A program made the position numbers and the translations under genes. Source: Aliidiomarina halalkaliphila (GTDB taxonomy: Bacteria > Pseudomonadota > Gammaproteobacteria > Enterobacterales > Alteromonadaceae). Taken from it: 64,000 nt of DNA. The notes under the pieces were generated by a model. That model ran no database searches and had not been told where the DNA came from. It saw only the letters and a program-made list of their open reading frames with translations. Shown piece by piece: positions 10,547 to 19,820 of the stretch. The DNA is taken from assembly GCF_007096385.1 (NCBI RefSeq), contig NZ_VJWL01000001.1, positions 1,361,734 through 1,425,733 of the forward strand. The letters run 5' to 3'. Position 1 is the first letter of the stretch; each line of letters begins with the position of its first letter.

Positions 10547-11045
10547 CTTGGCGCTCGCTTTCGCTCTGCACGCAAATACGCCTTCGGGCTTTGCGCGTGA
10601 CTTTGAGCAACCTGTGCAAATCCTAGCAGACAACGATCTGCTCGATTTGCAACAGAGTATCTATCGCGCCATGGGGAATGTGCGGATTAATCAGGGTAGT
10701 TTGCAGATCACCGCCGACGAGTTGGAGGTTACCGGCTTTGATAATCGGAGCGACGAACCCGAAGTGTTTTCGCTGCGCGGCAGCCCTGCGACTTATCAGC
10801 AAGAAATCGAACCGGGGATTATCGTGAATGCCCAAGCCACAACGATTCAATATGATTCCACCGCAGGCATTTTGACCTTGCAAGGCGGCGCTGAGTTGCG
10901 TCAAGACGGTAGTCTCGTGCGTGCAGAACGCATTATCTATAACATTGAAACTCAACAAGTAACTTCCGATCGCGGGGAAGAGCAAGTAGAAACGATTTTC
11001 CGACCACGCCCTCGCACGCAACAAAACAACGGACAGGACCAATAG
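10506..11045 (+). CDS. lptA: LptA, periplasmic LPS-bridge protein
   Basis: 179 residues with a signal peptide (1-24, ending A-L-H-A), then an OstA-like jellyroll ([19 protein letters not shown] and I-T-A-D-E-L-E-V). LptA oligomers form the periplasmic slide for LPS between LptC and LptD. The gene starts inside the end of lptC and lptB follows after 8 bases. Confidence 0.94.
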   Translation: MLKRFFILVLAPCSLALAFALHANTPSGFARDFEQPVQILADNDLLDLQQSIYRAMGNVRINQGSLQITADELEVTGFDNRSDEPEVFSLRGSPATYQQEIEPGIIVNAQATTIQYDSTAGILTLQGGAELRQDGSLVRAERIIYNIETQQVTSDRGEEQVETIFRPRPRTQQNNGQDQ

Positions 11046-11053
11046 CCATCACT

Positions 11054-11779
11054 ATGATTACTCTTCGCGCAAGCCACCTCGCCAAAGCGTACAAAGGCCG
11101 CACTGTGGTCAAGGATGTCAGTATTGAAGTCAATGCCGGACAAGTGGTTGGTTTACTTGGACCCAACGGCGCAGGAAAAACAACCACCTTCTATATGATT
11201 GTCGGCTTGGTGGCGAACGACAAGGGCACAATCGAATTAGATAACGAAGATATCACGCTCTTGCCGATGCATTCACGTGCTCGCAAAGGTATTGGCTACT
11301 TACCACAAGAAGCGTCGGTATTTCGCAAGTTGAGCGTACGCGACAACATCATGGCGATCTTAGAAACCCGTCGTGATTTAGATGCCGCCGGGCGTGAAGA
11401 AAAGCTCGATGAGCTCCTTAACGAGTTTAGTATTGGGCACATCGTGAATAGTTTAGGCATGAGTTTATCCGGTGGTGAACGCCGGCGAGTGGAAATTGCC
11501 CGAGCATTGGCCGCGGAACCCAAGTTTATTTTACTCGACGAACCTTTTGCCGGCGTGGATCCCATTTCTGTGATCGATATCAAAAAAATCATTCAGCAGT
11601 TGAGCGATCGTGGCATTGGCGTGTTGATTACCGATCATAACGTGCGTGAAACACTCTCTGTCTGTGAAGTTGCATACATCGTGAGCCACGGCCAATTGAT
11701 TGCAAAAGGCTCGGCACAAGAAGTACTTGCCAACCAACAGGTCAAAGAAGTCTACCTTGGTGATCAATTCTCCTTGTAA
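11054..11779 (+). CDS. lptB: LptB, ATPase of the LPS exporter
   Basis: 241 residues. Walker [10 protein letters not shown] (36-44), signature L-S-G-G-E-R-R-R, Walker [14 protein letters not shown] and switch I-T-D-H are complete. It powers LPS extraction from the inner membrane with LptFG, which are not encoded here. Same operon as lptCA; rpoN follows after about 67 bases, the standard order. Confidence 0.97.
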   Translation: MITLRASHLAKAYKGRTVVKDVSIEVNAGQVVGLLGPNGAGKTTTFYMIVGLVANDKGTIELDNEDITLLPMHSRARKGIGYLPQEASVFRKLSVRDNIMAILETRRDLDAAGREEKLDELLNEFSIGHIVNSLGMSLSGGERRRVEIARALAAEPKFILLDEPFAGVDPISVIDIKKIIQQLSDRGIGVLITDHNVRETLSVCEVAYIVSHGQLIAKGSAQEVLANQQVKEVYLGDQFSL

Positions 11780-11846
11780 TTTCTCGGAAAACCCCAATGA
11801 TTATAGGTATGGGCGCAATTTACCTAATTAACGCAGAGTGGCTCGA

Positions 11847-13187
11847 ATGAGACCAGGCTTACAGCTCAAAATGGGTCAGAACCTGAGCATGACCCCGCAA
11901 CTGCAACAAGCGATTCGCCTGTTGCAGTTGTCGACAATTGAGCTGCAATCAGAGATTCAAGAAGCGTTAGAAACCAATCCTCTCCTCGAAGAACCCGACG
12001 ACGTTGTTAACGATTACGAATGGGACAGCCCCTACTCGGCGGGCACATCGGCCGGCGAAGCCAGTGAAGACGACTATATCTATCAAGGAGAAACCACGGA
12101 AAGCCTGCAAGATTATCTGTTATGGCAGATGCGATTGTCGCATTTTTCACCACTTGATGAATTTATCGCTGAATTAATCATCGATGCTATCGACGAAAGC
12201 GGATATTTAACCCAAGATATAGATGAGATCTTTCAAGCGGTGTTGGTGGAAGAGCCCGACGCCGAGCTCGATGAAGTGGAGGTAGTGTTAAAGCGAATTC
12301 AGCATTTCGATCCCATGGGGGTCGGTGCACGCTCGGTACAGGAGTGTTTGCTGATTCAGCTTGAACAACGGGCGATCGATTCGCCTTACCTTGATGCAGC
12401 ACGGCGGGTGGTCAGTCAGCACCTTGAGTTACTCGCCAAACGCGATTATCGCACTTTGGCACGTAAAAGCAGATTAAAAGAAGACACGCTCAAAGAAGTA
12501 TTGAAGTTATTGCAGGATTTAGAGCCCCGCCCAGGGGAAGGTTTTGGCGGCGCGCAAAATGACTACGTTATTCCCGATGTTCTGGTACGCAAACACCAAG
12601 GGCGCTGGCGCGTTGAGCTCAACCAAGATGCACTACCCAAGTTACGTATCAATCAAATGTACGCAGACATTGCCAACAACGGCTGTAGTCGCCAAGATAG
12701 TCAGTATATCCGCCAGCATTTGCAAGACGCTCGCTGGCTCATAAAGAGTGTAGAAAGTCGCAATGAAACATTGCTGAAGGTCGCCAATTGTATTGTTCAT
12801 CGGCAACAGGCTTTTTTCGAACAAGGCCCAGAAGCGATGAAACCAATGATACTCAGTGATGTCGCAGAAAGTATAGAGATGCATGAGAGCACAATTTCAC
12901 GGGTCACCACCCAGAAATTCATGCACACGCCACAAGGTGTCTTTGAGTTGAAATATTTCTTTTCAAGTCACGTTGGCACCGACGATGGTGGGGAGTGTTC
13001 ATCCACTGCAATCCGAGCGTTCATTAAAAAGCTGGTTGCAGCCGAGAACTCTGCGAAGCCACTGAGCGATAGCAAGCTCGCACAACTTTTGGCTGAGCAG
13101 GGGATTCAGGTAGCGAGACGGACCGTCGCGAAGTATCGTGAATCCTTAGGGATTCCTTCTTCGAGTCAACGGAAGACACTACTTTAA
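11847..13187 (+). CDS. rpoN: RpoN, RNA polymerase sigma-54 factor
   Basis: 446 residues from ATG 11847; an in-frame GTG at 11838 would add three. Region I ([14 protein letters not shown]) is followed by a short acidic region II, the core-binding domain and a C-terminal DNA-binding part ending in the RpoN box [10 protein letters not shown]. It is shorter than E. coli RpoN (477), mainly because region II is compact. It directs transcription that needs AAA+ activators. hpf, ptsN, rapZ and ptsO follow, the classic rpoN cluster. Confidence 0.96.
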   Translation: MRPGLQLKMGQNLSMTPQLQQAIRLLQLSTIELQSEIQEALETNPLLEEPDDVVNDYEWDSPYSAGTSAGEASEDDYIYQGETTESLQDYLLWQMRLSHFSPLDEFIAELIIDAIDESGYLTQDIDEIFQAVLVEEPDAELDEVEVVLKRIQHFDPMGVGARSVQECLLIQLEQRAIDSPYLDAARRVVSQHLELLAKRDYRTLARKSRLKEDTLKEVLKLLQDLEPRPGEGFGGAQNDYVIPDVLVRKHQGRWRVELNQDALPKLRINQMYADIANNGCSRQDSQYIRQHLQDARWLIKSVESRNETLLKVANCIVHRQQAFFEQGPEAMKPMILSDVAESIEMHESTISRVTTQKFMHTPQGVFELKYFFSSHVGTDDGGECSSTAIRAFIKKLVAAENSAKPLSDSKLAQLLAEQGIQVARRTVAKYRESLGIPSSSQRKTLL

Positions 13188-13215
13188 AATCACGTCAACA
13201 GAAGGAAGATGTGTT

Positions 13216-13503
13216 ATGCAAATCAATCTTACCGGTCATCATGTAGAAATTACTGAAGCCCTGCGCGATTATGTCGATAATAAATTTGCTAAGCTTGAAC
13301 GGCATTTCGACCATATTAATAACGTGCATGTGATTTTAAATGTCGAGAAACTCTTGCAAAAAGCAGAGGCCACGCTTCACTTGAACGGTGGAGAGGTGTT
13401 TGCAACATCTGAGCACCAAGATATGTATGCGGCGATTGATGGTTTAATCGATAAGTTGGACCGTCAAGTGATTAAACACAAAGAGAAACTAAGAAGCCAC
13501 TAG
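13216..13503 (+). CDS. hpf: HPF, short ribosome hibernation-promoting factor
   Basis: 95 residues of the short HPF/YfiA family (start M-Q-I-N-L-T-G-H-H-V-E-I-T, then L-E-R-H-F-D-H-I, ending K-H-K-E-K-L). It lacks the long C-terminal dimerisation domain, so it is the short type that, in E. coli, works with RMF to make inactive 100S ribosomes. A GGAAG ribosome site lies about 8 bases upstream of the ATG. Confidence 0.95.
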   Translation: MQINLTGHHVEITEALRDYVDNKFAKLERHFDHINNVHVILNVEKLLQKAEATLHLNGGEVFATSEHQDMYAAIDGLIDKLDRQVIKHKEKLRSH

Positions 13504-13508
13504 TACCT

Positions 13509-13973
13509 ATGGACCTAAAAGATATCCTAAGCCCCGATTGCACACGTTCCGCTATATCGGAGAGCAGTAAAAAGAAAGTGCTTGAGCTGATTAGTCAGCT
13601 CATTGCACCTAAGCTCGCAGGTGTCAGCAAGTCTGACGTTTTCGAAAGCTTACTGCAACGTGAGCGATTAGGCAGTACAGGTATTGGCTTAGGTATCGCC
13701 ATCCCACATGGCCGGCTGGAAAATGCCGGCCATCCTGTCGCCGCTTTAATTACTCTCAAGCAGCCCATTGATTTTGACGCCATTGATAATCAGCCTGTGG
13801 ATTTAATATTTGCGTTACTGGTGCCAAAAGATAACCCCGAAGTGCATTTAAAAACGCTGTCTGCGGTGGCAGCGCGTTTGAATGACAAAGAGTGTTGTCG
13901 AGCGCTCCGCGCCGCCACGAGCGACAGTGATCTACACGAACATATGATAAGTGAACCCACATCATGCAACTGA
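13509..13973 (+). CDS. ptsN: PtsN, EIIA component of the nitrogen PTS
   Basis: 154 residues of the PTS EIIA fructose/Ntr family. The phosphorylatable His67 sits in G-I-A-I-P-H-G-R-L. In the family it is the end point of a phosphorelay through PtsP and NPr that regulates potassium uptake, nitrogen and stress genes rather than transporting sugar. It overlaps rapZ by 10 bases. Confidence 0.95.
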   Translation: MDLKDILSPDCTRSAISESSKKKVLELISQLIAPKLAGVSKSDVFESLLQRERLGSTGIGLGIAIPHGRLENAGHPVAALITLKQPIDFDAIDNQPVDLIFALLVPKDNPEVHLKTLSAVAARLNDKECCRALRAATSDSDLHEHMISEPTSCN

Positions 13974-14827
13974 TCGTTGTTAGCGGACGCTCAGGCTCAG
14001 GAAAAACTGTAGCGCTACGCGCACTTGAAGACCTCGGTTTTTATTGCGTTGATAATTTGCCTATCGAACTTTTACCAACCTTGGTGCATACCACGTCTTC
14101 ACGATATACCTCGGTTGCCGTAAGTATCGATGTACGTAACCTTGGGCAAGATTCCGATGTTCTCCACGATGCATTGGAATTCCTGCCTAATGATGTCAAA
14201 CCGGAAATTCTGTTTATTGACGCAAGCGACGAGGTGCTCATCCGCCGTTATGGTGAAACTCGACGCATGCACCCGCTCTCACAAGGCGCTCTTACATTGG
14301 CCGATGCGATTCACTCCGAAGGTGTATTAATTGAGCCTCTCGCCGCGATGGCTACATGGCGCATCGACAGCACTGATTTAAGTATTCATGAGTTAATTTC
14401 GCAAGTGACCGAACGTGTATTAGGGCGGGAACAGAACCAATTAATGCTCGTTTTTATGTCATTTGGTTTCAAACACGGCATCCCTACAACCGCCGACACC
14501 GTATTCGATGCACGTATCCTACCGAACCCCCATTGGGAACCCGAACTACGCCCCTACAGTGGTCTTGATGAGCCTGTTCAGCATTATTTGGGGCAACAGC
14601 AGTTAGTGACCAAGTTTATCTATCAAGTCGAGAACTTTGTCGGCACCTGGCTCCCTTACTTCCAACGCAGTAACCGCAGTTATTTAACTATCGCGATTGG
14701 CTGCACCGGTGGTCAACACCGATCGGTATATATTGCCGAACGCCTTGCTGAAAACTTTGCCAATCAGCATCCAAGTATTCGTGTGAAACATCGGGAATTA
14801 GATAAGAAAAAGCATGCCACAGCATAG
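13964..14827 (+). CDS. rapZ: RapZ, RNase adapter protein / nucleotide-binding protein
   Basis: 287 residues. An N-terminal P-loop G-R-S-G-S-G-K-T (8-15), D-V-R in the kinase-like half, and the conserved C-terminal half with S-F-G-F-K-H-G and I-G-C-T-G-G-Q-H-R-S-V are typical of RapZ. In E. coli it binds small RNA GlmZ and guides RNase E, tuning glucosamine-6-phosphate supply for the envelope. Its end overlaps ptsO by 14 bases. Confidence 0.95.
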   Translation: MQLIVVSGRSGSGKTVALRALEDLGFYCVDNLPIELLPTLVHTTSSRYTSVAVSIDVRNLGQDSDVLHDALEFLPNDVKPEILFIDASDEVLIRRYGETRRMHPLSQGALTLADAIHSEGVLIEPLAAMATWRIDSTDLSIHELISQVTERVLGREQNQLMLVFMSFGFKHGIPTTADTVFDARILPNPHWEPELRPYSGLDEPVQHYLGQQQLVTKFIYQVENFVGTWLPYFQRSNRSYLTIAIGCTGGQHRSVYIAERLAENFANQHPSIRVKHRELDKKKHATA

Positions 14828-15089
14828 TCGTCAGCTTCGAATTCAAAACAAACTCGGATTACATGCTCGGGCCGCTACCAAGCTTGCCCGCCTTGCCAAC
14901 GAGTTTGATGCACGTATCTCGATCCGCCAAGGGGAACGCGAAGTGGATGCCTCCAGCGTAATGGGCATTATGCTTCTCGCCAGCCAACAAGGTAAAACCA
15001 TTGAAGTGAACGCCGAGGGCGAAGATGCCGAAGCCGCGCTCGACGCCATCGAAAAACTCATCCAAGACCGCTTCGACGAAGACGAATAA
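14814..15089 (+). CDS. ptsO: NPr, HPr-like phosphocarrier of the nitrogen PTS
   Basis: 91 residues of the HPr fold. The phosphorylatable His17 lies in L-G-L-H-A-R-A-A and the regulatory-site region reads A-S-S-V-M-G-I-M-L-L-A. It relays phosphate from PtsP to PtsN. Last gene of the plus-strand run that starts at kdsD; downstream is a repeat-filled gap before the convergent pmbA. Confidence 0.94.
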   Translation: MPQHSRQLRIQNKLGLHARAATKLARLANEFDARISIRQGEREVDASSVMGIMLLASQQGKTIEVNAEGEDAEAALDAIEKLIQDRFDEDE

Positions 15090-15110
15090 TCGTACCCGCC
15101 TCTATGCAAA

Positions 15111-15222
15111 AGCACGGGCGCGGATATGCCCCCGTGCGGGACGCTGCAAGTACATCCATGTAAGCTTGGCTGCCGCATCCCTGCGGCAGACACCCGCTCG
15201 GTGCCATATCTGCGCCCATGCT
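15111..15222 (+). repeat. Composite palindromic element, copy 1
   Basis: Outer arms of 30 bases each (15111-15140 and 15193-15222) are inverted repeats matching at 25 positions. Between them is a 52-base core with a perfect 8-base-pair hairpin: CTGCCGCA at 15170-15177, loop TCCC, TGCGGCAG at 15182-15189. A small TACAT/ATGTA inverted repeat also lies in the core. The stretch 15138-15195 reappears inverted in copy 2 with 49 of 58 bases identical by hand count. Confidence 0.85.
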
Positions 15223-15301
15223 CCGCAAGTAATCTAGCCTTTTAAATGTTTATGGTTGAAATCCCGTCTAACCCAGTGGGAGCGGTGCTGGGTAAGTCCT
15301 G

Positions 15302-15400
15302 GTGCTGGGAAAAGCTTCGTGGGGGTGTGCGCGGCAGGGATGCCGCGCCCAAGCCTACATGGACGTACTTGCGGCGTCCCCCACGAGGCTTTCCCAGCAC
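15302..15400 (-). repeat. Composite palindromic element, copy 2 (inverted)
   Basis: Outer arms (15302-15325 and 15378-15400) are inverted repeats with one bulged base and one G-T pair. They begin GTGCTGGG and end CCCAGCAC, and their sequence is unrelated to the arms of copy 1. The core, read on the minus strand, matches copy 1. Its inner hairpin is GCGCGGCA at 15329-15336, loop GGGA, TGCCGCGC at 15341-15348. Three stem pairs differ from copy 1 and all three keep pairing. Confidence 0.85.
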
Positions 15401-15436
15401 TAGGGCTCGAAGCCTCGTGCCCATGCCCGCAGCGGA

Positions 15437-15454
15437 CCAACGCGGTGCGTTGGG
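15437..15454. repeat. Short palindromic repeat shared with the uvrA upstream region
   Basis: CCAACGCGGTGCGTTGGG is an almost perfect palindrome. A version differing only at the central base (A for G) occurs twice near 55.5 kb. Here it sits seven bases past the pmbA stop codon, where it could act as a transcript-end hairpin, though it lacks a T-run. Confidence 0.7.
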
Positions 15455-15460
15455 TAAGGG

Positions 15461-16831
15461 TTAAGAGCCGGCGATTTTCATGGCGCCTAACAGGACGGAG
15501 CCGGTTTGGATGCCGTGACGGGGATCGATATCTTGTCCGATGGCTTGGATGTTCATGAGCATGTCTTTGAGGTTTCCGGCAATGGTCACTTCCGTGACTG
15601 GGAATTGAATTTCGCCATTTTCCACCCAAAACCCTGCAGCGCCGCGAGAATAATCGCCAGTGACCATATTGACGCCCTGCCCCATGAGTTCGGTCACCAG
15701 TAAACCTGTGCCCATTTGCTGACACAATGCCTCGAGCCCTTCCACTTGATGGGCTTTATCTGGTCGCACAAACCAATTATGAATCCCACCCGCATGACCT
15801 GTGGTTGGCATTTTCAGTTTGCGACCCGCGTAGCTAGTGAGCAGATAAGTATTCAGAATTCCGTCGCTGACAATAGGCTGCGCTGTTGTGCGCACGCCTT
15901 CATGATCAAACGGGCTTGATGCCAAGCCTCCAGGCACCAACGGATCTTCATCAATAGTGAGCCATTGTGGTAACACCCCTTTGCCCAAATGATCTAGCAA
16001 GAAACTGCTTTTTCGATACAGGCTACCGCCGCTGATCGCTGTTGCAAGCGCACCAAAGAGGCCATGGGCAAGATCTCGGTGGAAAATTACCGGCACCGAA
16101 CAAGTGGGTACTGAACGCGCACCTAAGCGTGAAATTGTATTTTCCACCGCTTCTTTGGCGACCTGCTCCGGGGTTGCCAAATACGCTGGATTACGTGCGA
16201 TGGTATAGGCGTAATCACGTTCCATTCGATCACCTTCTTTGGCAATCGGCATGCAGCTTAAACTTTGCCGCGAGCTCATGTAATGACCGGTAAAGCCATG
16301 ACTATTTCCATAGACGCGAAAGCCACAATGACTGGCAAAATGTGCCCCGTCAGAATTTACAATACGCGGGTCGCCTGCGAGAGCGATTTGCTCACAGGCT
16401 AGCGCCCACTCCGTGGCGTCGGCAGGATCTTGCGAAGCGGGGTAAAACAGCTTCGGATCTGGATAATCAAAGGCCATAAGATCGGCATCGGCTAATCCTG
16501 CACAGGGATCGTCAGACGTAAAACGAGCAATGGCATCGGCTTTTTCTACCGCGGCACGTACTGCCTCGGCGGATAGGTCTGAAGTACTTGCGGAACCCTT
16601 GCGTTGACCACGGTAAACCGTAATACCCAAGCTGCCATCTTGATTGAATTCCACGGTTTCCACTTCCGCTAAGCGTGTACTCACACTCAACCCGCGCGAA
16701 TGGGAAATTGCGCATTCAGCGGCACTCGCCCCTCGTTTCTTGGCTTGCCGAATAGCCGCTTCAACGGCGTCTATGGCTTGATCCATATCGGGTTGTAACT
16801 GTTCCGCTGATGTTTTCTTCAATGTATTCAA
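15461..16831 (-). CDS. pmbA: PmbA/TldE, metalloprotease subunit
   Basis: 456 residues (E. coli PmbA has 450). The N-terminal half carries the U62 family dimer region (G-L-S-V-S-T-R-L-A-E-V-E-T-V-E-F). The C terminus reads V-N-M-V-T-G-D-Y-S-R-G-A-A-G-F-W-V-E-N-G, the conserved TldD/E end. In E. coli TldD and TldE form a heterodimer that trims unfolded peptides such as microcin B17 precursors and CcdA. The partner tldD lies about 600 bases upstream on the same strand, with darP between on the opposite strand. Confidence 0.95.
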   Translation of the reverse strand: MNTLKKTSAEQLQPDMDQAIDAVEAAIRQAKKRGASAAECAISHSRGLSVSTRLAEVETVEFNQDGSLGITVYRGQRKGSASTSDLSAEAVRAAVEKADAIARFTSDDPCAGLADADLMAFDYPDPKLFYPASQDPADATEWALACEQIALAGDPRIVNSDGAHFASHCGFRVYGNSHGFTGHYMSSRQSLSCMPIAKEGDRMERDYAYTIARNPAYLATPEQVAKEAVENTISRLGARSVPTCSVPVIFHRDLAHGLFGALATAISGGSLYRKSSFLLDHLGKGVLPQWLTIDEDPLVPGGLASSPFDHEGVRTTAQPIVSDGILNTYLLTSYAGRKLKMPTTGHAGGIHNWFVRPDKAHQVEGLEALCQQMGTGLLVTELMGQGVNMVTGDYSRGAAGFWVENGEIQFPVTEVTIAGNLKDMLMNIQAIGQDIDPRHGIQTGSVLLGAMKIAGS

Positions 16832-16918
16832 ACCTTACCTCATGTTCCTGTGCGATTCGGCATATCTTAGCCGGCTGCTTCCTGATAAAATTAGATCATT
16901 GAATAAAGGTAAATCACT

Positions 16919-17443
16919 ATGCAATCTGATCATCAGGACGAATTTTTTGACGATTCCGAGTCGAGTAAAAGCCAGCGTAAACGCGAATCGCAGGCCATGC
17001 ATGAGCTCGGAGTTAAGCTCGTAAAACTGGGCAAAAATGTGCTTAAACAGCTCCCTCTCGATCACGAGGTTCTTGCTGCCGTGCAGTTGGCCCAAAAAAT
17101 TGAAAACAAACGCGAAGGCTATCGCCGTCAGCTACAATTTATCGGCAAACTGTTGCGCCAACGCGATACTGATGCCTTGCTAGCCAAGATAGACGAAATC
17201 GAAAATCACTCGCTCTATCAGGCCTCTCATTTTCATGCCTTGGAACGCTGGCGCGATCGTATCATCAGTGGTGGCGACGACGCGATCCAAGCCTTTATCG
17301 ACGACTACCCTATGGCCGATCGTCAACAATTGCGGCAGTATGCGCGCCAAGCGCAGAAAGAGCTCGAGCAGAACAAACCACCTGCAGCCTCTCGTGCTCT
17401 CTTTAAATATATTCGCGGCGTTGTCGACAGCCAAGCGAAGTAA
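16919..17443 (+). CDS. darP: DarP (YjgA), 50S ribosomal subunit assembly factor
   Basis: 174 residues, highly charged and helical, of the YjgA/DUF615 family (start H-Q-D-E-F-F-D-D, then K-R-E-S-Q-A-M-H-E-L-G, later F-H-A-L-E-R-W-R-D-R). It associates with large-subunit precursors in E. coli. It is divergent from pmbA, the usual pmbA/yjgA pairing, and converges with tldD. Confidence 0.93.
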   Translation: MQSDHQDEFFDDSESSKSQRKRESQAMHELGVKLVKLGKNVLKQLPLDHEVLAAVQLAQKIENKREGYRRQLQFIGKLLRQRDTDALLAKIDEIENHSLYQASHFHALERWRDRIISGGDDAIQAFIDDYPMADRQQLRQYARQAQKELEQNKPPAASRALFKYIRGVVDSQAK

Positions 17444-17451
17444 TCATGCAA

Positions 17452-17471
17452 GGCACCGATTACTCGGTGCC
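17452..17471. other. Hairpin across the darP/tldD convergent gap
   Basis: GGCACCG and CGGTGCC form a 7-base-pair stem with a six-base loop. The loop contains the tldD stop codon (TAA on the minus strand). No T-run follows on either strand, so it is not a standard terminator. Confidence 0.4.
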
Positions 17472-18953
17472 GCCTACGGTCATGGCGTCAATCTTCAAGG
17501 TCGGCTGCCCAACACCCACAGGCACACTCTGACCATCCTTTCCACACACGCCAATGCCTGTATCGAGCGCTAAATCATTTCCGATCATCGACACCCGCGC
17601 CATCGCCTCTGGGCCATTACCGATCAAGGTAGCGCCTTTCAGTGGTGCCGTAATCTTGCCGTCTTCAATTAAATAAGCTTCCGATGCGCTAAATACAAAT
17701 TTGCCGGACGTAATATCTACCTGACCGCCGGAAAATTGAGGCGCATAAATACCACGTTTTACCGATTGAATAATTTCATCCGGCTCATGGTTACCGCCCA
17801 ACATGTAGGTATTGGTCATGCGTGGCATGGGTAGATGCGCGTAGGACTCTCGGCGACCATTCCCCGTTGGAGCGACACCCATCAAGCGCGCATTCATTTT
17901 ATCCTGCATGTAGCCCACTAAGCGGCCATCTTCGATAAGCACGTTATACCCCGATGGTGTGCCTTCATCATCCACACTCAAGGAGCCACGGCGATTCTTG
18001 ATTGTGCCGTCATCCACAATAGTGCAGCCTTTAGCGGCCACTTGCTCACCCATACGTCCAGAATACGCAGATGCGCCCTTGCGATTAAAATCACCTTCTA
18101 GGCCATGTCCAACGGCTTCGTGCAGAAGTACACCGGGCCAGCCTGCGCCTAATACAACTGGCATGGTGCCCGCCGGTGCGGGCTTGGCTTCAAGCATAAT
18201 CAGTGCTTGCCGCACCGCTTCTTCCACGTAGCTGACATAACGACGTTTGTCGTTTTCTTTGCCATTCCCGTTAGTGCCTTGGTTGCTCGTGTTATCGAGC
18301 CATACCGGCTGCATAAAGTATTGATAATCGACACGCCCACCGCCACCGCTCGAACCGCGCTCGCGGCGTCCATTTTGTTCCGCCAATACAGAACAATTCA
18401 AACGCACCAACGGACGAATATCGGTGGCTAAAGTCCCATCCGACGCGGCGACTAGCACGTGCTCGTATGCGCCAGTCAGTGACACCGTCACTTCAGTGAT
18501 ACGTGGGTCAAGTTTGCGCGCGTGTTTATCCATGGCTTGCAGCAACTCAATTTTTTGTTGCTCAGACCAAGTCGCAAGAGGGTTATCGCTAAGGTATAAA
18601 GCAGGTGCAGTGATATTACTCAGCACCGTTTGTTGCCCCGACTGTCCTGCCGCAGCAATCCCCCGCGCGGCAATAGCCGCTCGCGATAATGCTGCCGCAT
18701 CAATACTATCGGCATAGGCAAATCCAGTTTTTTCGCCCGCAATAGCGCGAACACCCAAACCTTTTTCAATATTAAAACTGCCGCTTTTTACGATCCCATC
18801 TTCCAATACCCAAGCTTCGTTAATGCTGCTCTGCAAATAGATATCGGCATAATCGATAGCGCCTGAGTGCAGGGTATCTAAACAGCGGGCAAGCTGCTCG
18901 GTGTCGAGCCCTGACGGCGCTAACAACTGATCGTGGACCATTGGGTTAATCAT
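17460..18953 (-). CDS. tldD: TldD, metalloprotease subunit
   Basis: 497 residues from ATG 18953. This start overlaps the nit stop in ATGATTAA, a coupled arrangement; an open frame continues upstream to 19031 inside nit. The zinc motif [11 protein letters not shown] is visible near residue 290, which identifies the catalytic subunit (PmbA lacks it). With PmbA/TldE it forms the heterodimeric peptidase. It is the last gene of the minus-strand run mreB to tldD. Confidence 0.95.
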   Translation of the reverse strand: MINPMVHDQLLAPSGLDTEQLARCLDTLHSGAIDYADIYLQSSINEAWVLEDGIVKSGSFNIEKGLGVRAIAGEKTGFAYADSIDAAALSRAAIAARGIAAAGQSGQQTVLSNITAPALYLSDNPLATWSEQQKIELLQAMDKHARKLDPRITEVTVSLTGAYEHVLVAASDGTLATDIRPLVRLNCSVLAEQNGRRERGSSGGGGRVDYQYFMQPVWLDNTSNQGTNGNGKENDKRRYVSYVEEAVRQALIMLEAKPAPAGTMPVVLGAGWPGVLLHEAVGHGLEGDFNRKGASAYSGRMGEQVAAKGCTIVDDGTIKNRRGSLSVDDEGTPSGYNVLIEDGRLVGYMQDKMNARLMGVAPTGNGRRESYAHLPMPRMTNTYMLGGNHEPDEIIQSVKRGIYAPQFSGGQVDITSGKFVFSASEAYLIEDGKITAPLKGATLIGNGPEAMARVSMIGNDLALDTGIGVCGKDGQSVPVGVGQPTLKIDAMTVGGTE

Positions 18954-19782
18954 GGATAAAACGTACCTCAAATTGATTGTGCTGCTGCACGGGCATGCGT
19001 TTACGCACTGCCTGTAATTCGTTGTGGTCAATACGGACTGTCAGTGTTCCCACGGTATTTTCAATGACCCCAAGAACCCGTCCCCACGGATCGACCACCA
19101 TACTGTGGCCCCATGTGTGCCGCCCATCATCGTGTTGGCCGCATTGATTGGGGGCCAACATATACACTTGATTTTCTATGGCGCGCGCTTGCAATAAAGG
19201 CAACCAATGCGCGCGACCAGTCACTTCGGTAAACGCCGAGGGTAACGCAATCAATTCCGCTCCCATGGAGCGCAAGGCGCGAAACTGCTCAGGAAAGCGG
19301 AGATCGTAGCATACCGCCAAACCTAATTTCCCAAACGGCGTATCAACCACCTGTAACGACTGCCCCGGGCGCGTAAATTTAGATTCCCGATAGCTCTTGG
19401 TGCCGTCCTCAACGTCTGCATCAAAAAGATGAATTTTATCGTAACGTGCAACGTGCTGCCCATCGGCATCAAACAAAATAGACGCCGCCGCGTAGCGTTC
19501 GCCTGCTTGCAGCGGTAGTGTCCCCGCAAGAATCCACACATTAAACTTTTCGGCGGCCGCCGCTAACCAATCTTGTACTTCACCGCTACCTGCAGGTTCT
19601 GCAAATTGGCCTTGTGCTTTTTCCCCAGCACCAAAACGGGCAAACATCTCCGGTAACACCACTAAATGGGGCTCTTCTGGATCCCGTGACCGGGTTGTCG
19701 ATGCAAGCAATTCGTGCAGTATGCGCTTATTCTCGGCCCATTCTGCCCGCGACGTCCATTGCAATAAACTGATTGCTGCCAT
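18946..19782 (-). CDS. Nitrilase-superfamily amidohydrolase (Nit-like)
   Basis: 278 residues from ATG 19782, which has GAGGAA seven bases upstream; ATG 19797 gives five more residues without a good site. The Glu-Lys-Cys triad is visible: Glu in V-L-P-E-M-F, Lys in Y-D-K-I-H-L-F and Cys in [10 protein letters not shown]. The sequence resembles Nit1/omega-amidase-like enzymes that repair deaminated glutathione or hydrolyse alpha-keto amides. The exact substrate is inferred only. It sits between yhdP and tldD, a common neighbourhood. Confidence 0.9.
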   Translation of the reverse strand: MAAISLLQWTSRAEWAENKRILHELLASTTRSRDPEEPHLVVLPEMFARFGAGEKAQGQFAEPAGSGEVQDWLAAAAEKFNVWILAGTLPLQAGERYAAASILFDADGQHVARYDKIHLFDADVEDGTKSYRESKFTRPGQSLQVVDTPFGKLGLAVCYDLRFPEQFRALRSMGAELIALPSAFTEVTGRAHWLPLLQARAIENQVYMLAPNQCGQHDDGRHTWGHSMVVDPWGRVLGVIENTVGTLTVRIDHNELQAVRKRMPVQQHNQFEVRFIHD

Positions 19783-19820
19783 CGATACGTTCCTCATGCT
19801 TACTTGGGTCGACCGTGGAA

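Larger units (their letters stand above)
15090..15460. other. Gene-free convergent gap holding palindromic elements
   Basis: 371 bases between the stops of ptsO and pmbA. I see no credible gene here: open frames are short and lie across repeat arms. The gap contains two related composite palindromes in opposite orientation (15111-15222 and 15302-15400) and a smaller palindrome at 15437-15454. A spacer of about 80 bases between the two elements shows nothing beyond a repeated GGTGCTGGG. Confidence 0.85.

Noticed and set aside
15234..15725. Open frames of 60-163 codons across 15.2-15.7 kb on both strands
   Set aside because: They run over palindrome arms and the 3' end of pmbA in other frames, have odd Arg/Pro/His composition, and have no family resemblance or ribosome sites.
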